37,174 nucleotides of DNA from an uncultured Caulobacterales bacterium (lineage in GTDB: Bacteria; Pseudomonadota; Alphaproteobacteria; Caulobacterales; Maricaulaceae): the NCBI GenBank assembly GCA_937923965.1, contig CALDTL010000138.1, positions 1 to 37,174 of the forward strand, read 5' to 3'. Below the pieces are notes generated by a model. The model was not told the origin of the DNA. It made no database searches and was given only the letters and a program-made list of their open reading frames with translations. A program made the translations under genes and the position numbers. This document shows positions 32,273 to 37,174 of this stretch, in pieces; position 1 is the stretch's first letter, and every line of letters starts with the position of its first letter.

Positions 32273-33102
32273 TCTGGGCCCTTGGCATCGCCCTCGCGCT
32301 CGCCTTGAGTTTTTATCTCATTGCGCCCTTCATTAGCCGCGACGTCACAATTCCAGAGTCCGAAGAAGTCATGACCTACCGCGCGGAGCTCCAAGCCCTA
32401 CAACGGAGCGACGCGCCGGACGCCGCCAAAATTGCCCGCCTCCAAAACCGCCTCCTGAAAGCGGCAAAGACCGAAGCGCCCCAGCAAAGCGAGCCGTCGA
32501 AATGGCTGCCCGCCATTCTCACAGTGGGCTTGCTGGGCGGCACCGTCGGGATTTACGCCTCTATCGGGTCGCCGAATTTCACGCCCGAGACGCGGCAACC
32601 CGCCCCAGCCGCGCCGCAAGACCCCGGCCAAGAGTTCCAAACGCTCCTGCCAAGATTTGAGGCCCTCCTCGCGAAAAATCCCGAGGATGCGAAAGGCTGG
32701 AATCTCTATGGGCGAACCTTGATGTTGTCCGGCGATTCAGAGGCAGGCCTTAGGGCGTATGAGCGCTCGCTTGAGCTCGAAGATACCCCAGAGGTCCGCA
32801 AAGAATATGAGGCCGCAAAGACATTCGCCTCTAGCACAGGTTCAGGCCCCAGCGCCGAGGACATCGCCGCCATGCAGAGCCTCTCGCCAGAGGATAGAAC
32901 CGCTGCGATTGAGGGCATGGTCGAAAGCCTGCGCGCCAGACTAGAGAGCGACCCTTCCGACGTGGAGGGCTGGACGCGCCTGCTGCGATCCCGAAAAGTC
33001 TTGGGCCAAACCGAGCAAGGCGAAGCGGACATAAAAACCCTCCGCCGCGTCTTGCCGGATCAAGCCGACGCCATCATCGCCCAATCTGGGTGGGGAGAGT
33101 AA
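32269..33102 (+). CDS. ccmI: Cytochrome c maturation protein CcmI
   Basis: 277 residues from a GTG that overlaps the ccmH stop (GTGA). Two membrane segments (about 2-18 and 80-98) flank a short loop with DAAKIARLQNRLLKAAK. The periplasmic part has TPR repeats (AKNPEDAKGWNLYGRTLMLS with GDSEAGLRAYERSLEL, then LESDPSDVEGWTRLLRSRKV with LGQTEQGEADIKTLRR). The TPR domain holds the C-terminus of apocytochrome c. In many alphaproteobacteria ccmI stands first in the cluster; here it is last. Confidence 0.92.
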   Translation: MIWALGIALALALSFYLIAPFISRDVTIPESEEVMTYRAELQALQRSDAPDAAKIARLQNRLLKAAKTEAPQQSEPSKWLPAILTVGLLGGTVGIYASIGSPNFTPETRQPAPAAPQDPGQEFQTLLPRFEALLAKNPEDAKGWNLYGRTLMLSGDSEAGLRAYERSLELEDTPEVRKEYEAAKTFASSTGSGPSAEDIAAMQSLSPEDRTAAIEGMVESLRARLESDPSDVEGWTRLLRSRKVLGQTEQGEADIKTLRRVLPDQADAIIAQSGWGE

Positions 33103-33149
33103 ACGGGTTAAATAACTGACTTGCGCATTTTAATTTATGTCACACCGAC

Positions 33150-33186
33150 GCAAGCTCGTTGAAACCATAGTTTCAACATAGCTTGC
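33150..33186 (+). repeat. Long hairpin downstream of ccmI
   Basis: GCAAGCT-C-GTTGAAAC, loop CATA, GTTTCAAC-AT-AGCTTGC: 15 base pairs with a 1x2 internal loop. There is no T run, so it is not a standard terminator. It could protect the ccm mRNA 3' end or be part of a small RNA or a repeat element. Confidence 0.6.
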
Positions 33187-33254
33187 CCAGAAGACTAGAA
33201 TGGGCCCATGTCCTGAAGGTGGAAGCGAAAATACATCATCTGTTATACATCACT

Positions 33255-33280
33255 GTCATCCCCGACTTGATCGGGGACCA
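33255..33280 (+). repeat. Short palindromic repeat, forward copy
   Basis: Begins GTCATCCCCGACTTGATC and ends GGGGACCA, with the self-complementary core CCCCGA-CTTGA-TCGGGG. This family of short palindromes is common between alphaproteobacterial genes. An inverted copy lies 67 bp further on. Confidence 0.75.
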
Positions 33281-33347
33281 GCCCGGCTCAAAGGTTGGAG
33301 AGACGACAACGCGTCTCGCTGTCGGTGTGAATGATCGCTGATTCCGA

Positions 33348-33373
33348 TGGTCCCGGATCAAGTCCGGGATGAC
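33348..33373 (-). repeat. Short palindromic repeat, inverted copy
   Basis: On the minus strand it reads as the 33255-33280 repeat with two compensating changes (CCCGGA-CTTGA-TCCGGG). The paired changes keep the hairpin intact, which points to selection for the folded form or to two members of a variable family. Confidence 0.75.
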
Positions 33374-33438
33374 ATGGGAGGGTTAGCTGTCCCGCTTTCC
33401 TATTTCTCTATCTCATCTCGTTTATCTCTTAAGTCTCG

Positions 33439-33628
33439 GTATTAACTGGGATGTTCGTGTGGGTGGTTAGGCTCTGCGAGTGCGAATGCGGTATGCGAAT
33501 GCTTTGAGCCCTTCCCGCTTATTGCTAGAAAGCCCCACACGACGACGCCTTTTTGCGCTGACGGCCTAGCTGAACAGTCGAGGTCCAATAAGCTCGCGTC
33601 AGGCCACCCAAACTATCAGGACATTACC
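33439..33628 (+). ncRNA. ssrS: Probable 6S RNA
   Basis: About 190 nt, against 184 in E. coli. The 5' arm CTGGGATGTTCGTG matches E. coli CTGAGATGTTCGC at the same place. The 3' half carries AGAAAGCC followed by CGACGACG, as in the E. coli AGAAGCC...CGACGAC segment. GGGTGG pairs with CCACCC and GCGAG with CTCGC across an internal loop, giving closing stem, bubble and inner stem; the ends pair as GGTA/TACC. 6S RNA mimics an open promoter and sequesters sigma-70 RNA polymerase. No open reading frame covers it. Ends are estimated from pairing. The assignment is by eye, without a covariance model. Confidence 0.68.
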
Positions 33629-33724
33629 CCCAAAGCTTCAATGACAAGCGCCGCTTCTCCCCAATCAAGTCAATGTGCACGTGACCGCCCTGTGGAAGAA
33701 GACAAGCGTAAATATGCGGAACAA

Positions 33725-33759
33725 AACCCAAAGTGAGGACGCATCTTTTTGGGTTTTTT
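33725..33759 (+). terminator. Rho-independent terminator
   Basis: AACCCAAA pairs with TTTGGGTT (8 bp) across a 15-nt loop, followed by T residues. It lies about 100 nt beyond the predicted 3' end of the 6S RNA and could end a longer precursor, since 6S is usually processed. Confidence 0.8.
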
Positions 33760-33775
33760 ATAAGGAGTTGAAAGC

Positions 33776-33838
33776 GTGAGATATTTCACCTTATCAAAGC
33801 TTCGTAAGTCGGGGGTTGAAATCGGATGGACCCGTTAG
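33776..33838 (+). CDS. Possible 20-residue leader peptide
   Basis: A GTG codon 8 bp after a perfect AAGGAG opens a 20-codon frame (MRYFTLSKLRKSGVEIGWTR) ending in TAG, starting 16 bp beyond the terminator. It could be a leader peptide or a chance frame with a good ribosome site. No known family. Confidence 0.25.
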   Translation: MRYFTLSKLRKSGVEIGWTR

Positions 33839-33867
33839 GTTTCGCGGGCGCAAGCTAGCGGGCAGAA

Positions 33868-33896
33868 TTGACAAAGCTCTGTCACGTGGGCATGCT
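33868..33896 (+). promoter_or_regulatory. Possible promoter/operator of the lipoprotein genes
   Basis: TTGACA (33868-33873) followed after 17 bp by CATGCT, a poor -10. The -35 is embedded in the palindrome TGACA-N6-TGTCA (33869-33884), which would suit a repressor site. The lipoprotein ATG is 45 bp further on, preceded by GAGGAAGAG. Confidence 0.35.
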
Positions 33897-33940
33897 GTTA
33901 AAAGGCGGGCAACCTTAATTCGATTTGAGGAAGAGCTAAA

Positions 33941-35707
33941 ATGCTAAAATTAACCCCAAAGCACGCGGTCTTTGCCCGTCATCCGAAGATTGCTGTGTCG
34001 TCCCTCGCATTATTATTATGCACGGCGTGCGGTGGGGGCGGCAGTAGCAATAGTCCGTCCACCTCGACGCCGCCTCCCGCTGTAAACCAGTCGCCTGTCG
34101 TTACGGTATCTAAACTCAGCGTTGTCACCGAAGGCCAGCCCTTTGAGCTGGATGCTTCTGGGTCCACGGATCGTGAAGGAGACCGCTTGTCTTATAGCTG
34201 GCGACAACTGTCAGGGCCGAGTGTGGATATCGGCACCGCGACCGACGCAAAACTGAATTTGACCGCACCTGAATTGGAGGCGGACGGGTCTCTCTCATTT
34301 GAAGTTTCCGTCTCTGACGGGACGAATACAACCGTTTCGACGGTATCGTTAAATGTTGAGGATTTGAAAACAAATGTCGTTCTGTCCGAGAGCACCGAAT
34401 ATGGCACAGGCGGTCCAACCACCCCGAGCCAAACCGTGCCGGACCCCAGTATTTATGACGGGGATAAACCGCTTGATCGTATTATTGGCCTCACGACAGA
34501 GGCAGACGGCGGATATCGGGTGCATTGGACGGCCAGCAGTGGTGGTCGCGACATGCCTATCTCGTCGCAGGCCTTTACGGTCGACGGCGAGAAAACCGGA
34601 GTGCAAACGGATGGTGTCTTCATGGGCGGCGATCAGGGTACATCAGAAGAGGATGGTCAATCCTATAATTTATACACTTACGGGGTCACCTTCGCGACAG
34701 TGCAAAGCGGAAACACGCTCTATAATCTGAATGGGAAGATCCAGTTCGGAAACGGACTCACGATTGGATATGAATCGTTCCGGGGTTTGGTTGACGGCGA
34801 AGTTGATGGATTTGGAGACACATTGATTGCGCAATCGGAATATACACAAAGAACAATGGGCGGCGCCTATACGGCAATCGGCACGGATAATGTGCTTCTG
34901 ACTTTGTCGGAAAGAACAACGGATGATGCCCGTGATCCGGACGCAAAGGTCAATATGACCTCTTATGTCGTTGATAGGTTCGGGCAAGTCGTGAGCCATG
35001 ATTTAGGTCAGTACGAGTCCAATTCCACGGCAAATGGCGGCAACCGGATGACGGCGACGTCTTATGCGGGGGGCTCTTATTTGACGGCTTGGTCTCAGAA
35101 TACGGAAGATGCGGGCTATGACATTCGTATGCAGCGCGCGAATGAAGACGGCATTCTTTTGGGCCAGCAGGTCACCGTCAATGAGACGACGACGGGACAT
35201 CAACTGAACCCGCAATCCGCAACACTGACCGACGGCAATATGGTCGTCGCGTGGTTGAACCACTCGGATGAGGAAGATGGTCGGCGTGAAATCCAAGCCC
35301 GCATTGTGCAACCGAATGGAACCTTCGGGTCGGATAGCGTGACACTCGGTCCGAGCTTACGTTCGGTTTCAACAGAAACGTCAGGCAATCTGGCTTTTTA
35401 TATTTTGACGCCGCTGAACACGAATGAGCTGCTATTAACGTGGCAGGCACAAGTGCCGGGCGAAGATGGCGAGTCGACGGCATTGGAAATCCGCGCCTTG
35501 GTTTTGGATGCCGGACTGAATGTGGTTTCAAATGAATTCACGCTCGCAACAGGCGAACAGGCAGAGAATATTAATGGCATCCAAGCTGTCACCTTACCGG
35601 ATAACAGGGTCGTTTTGGGATGGTTTAATAATTTTCCGTACAGCGAACGCGACGAACGTCCCGACACGAGCCACACGGTCGGATTTTATCCGGTTGGCCG
35701 AGAGTAA
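33941..35707 (+). CDS. Large lipoprotein with PKD/cadherin-like domain and beta-rich body
   Basis: 588 residues. A type II signal peptide (HPKIAVSSLALLLCTAC) ends at C30, followed by GGGGSS and a Ser/Thr/Pro linker typical of outer-membrane lipoproteins. Residues about 50-140 form a PKD/Ig-like fold: NQSPVVTVSKLSVVTEGQPF, then DASGSTDREGDRLSYSW. The remainder (about 170-588) is beta-rich with loose repeats such as GGSYLTAWSQNTEDAGYDI and DGNMVVAWLNHSDEEDGR, a pattern seen in propeller-like or calcium-dependent surface proteins. No catalytic motif is recognisable. It is coupled to a second lipoprotein gene 3 bp downstream. It probably faces the outside or the periplasm and binds polymer or protein; function unknown. 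Confidence 0.82.
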   Translation: MLKLTPKHAVFARHPKIAVSSLALLLCTACGGGGSSNSPSTSTPPPAVNQSPVVTVSKLSVVTEGQPFELDASGSTDREGDRLSYSWRQLSGPSVDIGTATDAKLNLTAPELEADGSLSFEVSVSDGTNTTVSTVSLNVEDLKTNVVLSESTEYGTGGPTTPSQTVPDPSIYDGDKPLDRIIGLTTEADGGYRVHWTASSGGRDMPISSQAFTVDGEKTGVQTDGVFMGGDQGTSEEDGQSYNLYTYGVTFATVQSGNTLYNLNGKIQFGNGLTIGYESFRGLVDGEVDGFGDTLIAQSEYTQRTMGGAYTAIGTDNVLLTLSERTTDDARDPDAKVNMTSYVVDRFGQVVSHDLGQYESNSTANGGNRMTATSYAGGSYLTAWSQNTEDAGYDIRMQRANEDGILLGQQVTVNETTTGHQLNPQSATLTDGNMVVAWLNHSDEEDGRREIQARIVQPNGTFGSDSVTLGPSLRSVSTETSGNLAFYILTPLNTNELLLTWQAQVPGEDGESTALEIRALVLDAGLNVVSNEFTLATGEQAENINGIQAVTLPDNRVVLGWFNNFPYSERDERPDTSHTVGFYPVGRE

Positions 35708-35710
35708 GCT

Positions 35711-36727
35711 GTGCGGGTAGGGCGGCTCCAAGTTGCCCTCGGAGCGGGCCTTGTTTTTGGGCTGCTCGGTTGTTCGACTGTCGTTTCGAGTGGGCAGACA
35801 TACAGCGTTTCAAAAACCGGTTTTGCCAGCGTAAAAAAGGCCCCTGCCAGCCCGGCGGTGCCCGCGCCCGAGACGGATGAGGTCTCTCAATCGTTTTGGA
35901 GATCCCCACAGGTGTTATTCGCCCGTCAAAATAACGCTGAGGCAAGAGCTTTGGACGCGCGGCTCCGCGCCGAAGCGCCAGAGAATTTTGTGGAGTTTAG
36001 GTTATCTCAAGAGCCGGATATTCACTATCTATTTTCGTTTCTGGGAGACGCGGAAACGACTCTGGCAAGATATACGTCAAATCCGATATTTAAACCCAAT
36101 ACAGTGAAATACACGGCCGAGGCGCTGGAGGCTAAATCTAGCGAGTTTCATGCTGCTGTCGCAGTGCTTTATCCCGAACATAATCTGGAAAGCACAAGTT
36201 CTGTCGATATTCTGAAGGGAAAAGTCGTCGCCCATCTCGACCTCTATGAAGAAGATTTCAAAACCTTTCCGACTCTTGATCGCTTTAGATATGATCCGAT
36301 GGTGGAGCTAAATTATAATGGGCCGCTTGATCCACCTGAGGTGTTGTCTGCCCAGGTCGCCCCGCTTATCCGGCATTTCGCGCATGGCACAATTCAGGAG
36401 CCAATGGTGATTTTTGGGTATTCTGGGGAAGGGAAAATTCGCCTCAAAGATGGGTGCTTCTTTTTAGATGATGGGAAGCGAAAAGATCAACTCGTTGTCT
36501 TCCCGAAACGTGTGGGCGCCGTCGTGGATGACGAGGGCTATATTGCCCTCATAGATCGAAGTCCGCATCCCGGGAATAAAACAACCACCCGTGTTGGAGA
36601 ACCTGCCCAATGGTATAGCGGTCCAAAGGTGGTCACGGATCTCGACATTTTAACGCCCTTGCGATCGGCTTGTGGTCAGTATGATGCGGTCATTATTGGT
36701 GCGCCGATGCCACGCTCAACACATTGA
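35711..36727 (+). CDS. Second lipoprotein, function unknown
   Basis: 338 residues from a GTG 3 bp after the preceding gene. A signal peptide with lipobox LLGC (C21) precedes a short low-complexity stretch. Then comes a soluble domain with ENFVEFRLSQEPDIHYLFSF and AVAVLYPEHNLESTSSVDIL, ending in a beta-rich part: FGYSGEGKIRLKDGCFFLDD, QLVVFPKRVGAVVDDEGYIA and RVGEPAQWYSGP. The last part recalls small secreted beta-domains I have seen in other alphaproteobacterial hypothetical proteins, but I cannot name the family. The tight coupling to the first lipoprotein suggests they act together at the outer membrane. Confidence 0.8.
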   Translation: MRVGRLQVALGAGLVFGLLGCSTVVSSGQTYSVSKTGFASVKKAPASPAVPAPETDEVSQSFWRSPQVLFARQNNAEARALDARLRAEAPENFVEFRLSQEPDIHYLFSFLGDAETTLARYTSNPIFKPNTVKYTAEALEAKSSEFHAAVAVLYPEHNLESTSSVDILKGKVVAHLDLYEEDFKTFPTLDRFRYDPMVELNYNGPLDPPEVLSAQVAPLIRHFAHGTIQEPMVIFGYSGEGKIRLKDGCFFLDDGKRKDQLVVFPKRVGAVVDDEGYIALIDRSPHPGNKTTTRVGEPAQWYSGPKVVTDLDILTPLRSACGQYDAVIIGAPMPRSTH

Positions 36728-36801
36728 ACCCAAAGCGACCTGAGACATGGCGATTACCGGCGACGTGTTAACCCTACGCCAAGATTACCCCAGTTTTGGC
36801 A

Positions 36802-36830
36802 CTTGAAAGCGCTGCGCGAGAGGGCAATAT
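36802..36830 (+). promoter_or_regulatory. Candidate clpP promoter, possibly heat-shock type
   Basis: CTTGAA and CAATAT are separated by 17 bp (36802-36807 and 36825-36830). CTTGAA is the -35 preferred by RpoH in alphaproteobacteria, and clpP is a usual RpoH target; the -10 fits both RpoH and sigma-70 only partly. The start would lie about 50 bp before the ATG. Confidence 0.4.
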
Positions 36831-36884
36831 GGGATTAACTGATTTGCCCCGGCGTTCTGCCTCGCGGGCCCAAAGGATAAACTT

Positions 36885-37174
36885 ATGATGCATGACCCCC
36901 AAGATACTTTAATGAACCTCGTCCCGATGGTTGTTGAACAAACCTCCCGCGGAGAGCGCGCGTTCGACATATTCTCTCGCCTGCTGAAAGACCGTATTAT
37001 TTTTCTGACCGGTGTTGTCGAAGACGGCATGGCGTCCTTGATTACATCGCAGCTGCTCTTCCTAGAGAGTGAGAACCCGAAAAAAGAAATCAGCATGTAT
37101 ATCAACAGCCCGGGCGGTGTTGTGACGGCCGGCATGGCGATTTACGACACGATGCAATATATCAAATGCCCGGT
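36885..37174 (+). CDS. clpP: ATP-dependent Clp protease proteolytic subunit, N-terminal part (3' cut by window)
   Basis: 96 residues are visible. [20 protein letters not shown], then [14 protein letters not shown] and [20 protein letters not shown] are the ClpP N-terminal loop, handle start and oxyanion-loop region. The catalytic serine, histidine and aspartate lie beyond the window edge. It forms the tetradecameric barrel used by ClpX and ClpA to degrade tagged or regulatory proteins, including cell-cycle regulators in Caulobacter-like bacteria. Two ATG codons stand in tandem; AAAGGA 8 bp upstream supports the first. clpX would be expected downstream. Confidence 0.96.
   Translation, partial: MMHDPQDTLMNLVPMVVEQTSRGERAFDIFSRLLKDRIIFLTGVVEDGMASLITSQLLFLESENPKKEISMYINSPGGVVTAGMAIYDTMQYIKCP

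Larger units (their letters stand above)
33103..33438. other. Gene-free region after ccmI: hairpin and repeat pair
   Basis: No credible coding sequence. It holds a long stem-loop (33150-33186) and an inverted pair of short palindromic repeats (33255-33280 and 33348-33373), listed separately. The 65 bp before the 6S RNA is pyrimidine-rich and must contain its promoter, but I see no convincing boxes. Confidence 0.6.

Noticed and set aside
33641-33736. 31-codon ATG frame between the 6S RNA and the terminator, ending inside the terminator loop
   Set aside because: No ribosome site, overlaps the terminator stem, and resembles no family; more likely 6S precursor sequence.
33103-33940. tmRNA, RNase P RNA or SRP RNA in the gene-poor region
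   Set aside because: None of their conserved cores is present; the conserved blocks fit 6S RNA instead.

Overview
The window reads as a chromosomal segment of an alphaproteobacterium, most likely of the Caulobacterales/Maricaulales type. The evidence is gene content and order: pepA-holC diverging from lptFG-surA-pdxA-rsmA, which converges on fabD-fabG-acpP-fabF-mltG-gmk, with rpsF-rpsR-rplI beyond. Also fitting are System I cytochrome c maturation with a separate CcmI, L9 with a long acidic tail, and moderate GC content. The family-level placement is inference. I see no tRNA, rRNA operon, CRISPR array, prophage or insertion sequence.

Layout. 1-500: 3' end of a FadB/FadJ-type beta-oxidation gene with a terminator. 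600-1175: a small GIY-YIG nuclease gene between two 58-bp direct repeats that fold as nested palindromes. 1182-4645 (minus): an ECF sigma factor translationally coupled to a large single-pass von Willebrand A protein. 4718-4861: an inverted pair of REP-like elements. 4868-8048 (minus): pepA, holC and a Pif1-type helicase. 8166-13585 (plus): lptF, lptG, surA, pdxA and rsmA (LPS export, periplasmic chaperone, vitamin B6, rRNA methylation). 13566-19501 (minus): fabD, fabG, acpP, fabF, mltG, gmk and an unknown membrane protein. 19709-21325: a long coiled-coil protein. 21506-22780: rpsF, rpsR and rplI with terminator. 22873-25258 (minus): a TadE/TadG/TadE pseudopilin trio. 25391-27391 region (minus): a hybrid histidine kinase. 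27649-29265: an AbgT-family transporter. 29371-33102: ccmF, ccmG, ccmH and ccmI. 33103-33940: a gene-poor stretch holding hairpins, a repeat pair, a probable 6S RNA and a terminator. 33941-36727: two coupled lipoprotein genes. 36885-end: the 5' part of clpP.

How the genes work together. The centre is an envelope-growth neighbourhood: fatty-acid synthesis, LPS export, a periplasmic chaperone and peptidoglycan strand termination. The ccm genes form a separate module for c-type cytochromes. The accessory parts are the sigma/vWA pair, the GIY-YIG repeat cassette, the Tad trio with a nearby kinase, the coiled-coil gene and the lipoprotein pair.

The most informative departures from what I recall of alphaproteobacterial synteny are three. 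lptD is absent between lptG and surA. yicC is absent between mltG and gmk. New genes appear at the ends of the fab operon: a membrane protein after gmk and a coiled-coil protein before rpsF. The best candidates for something undescribed are the ECF/vWA pair, in which the vWA protein has the topology of a transmembrane anti-sigma factor, and the GIY-YIG gene bracketed by palindromic repeats.
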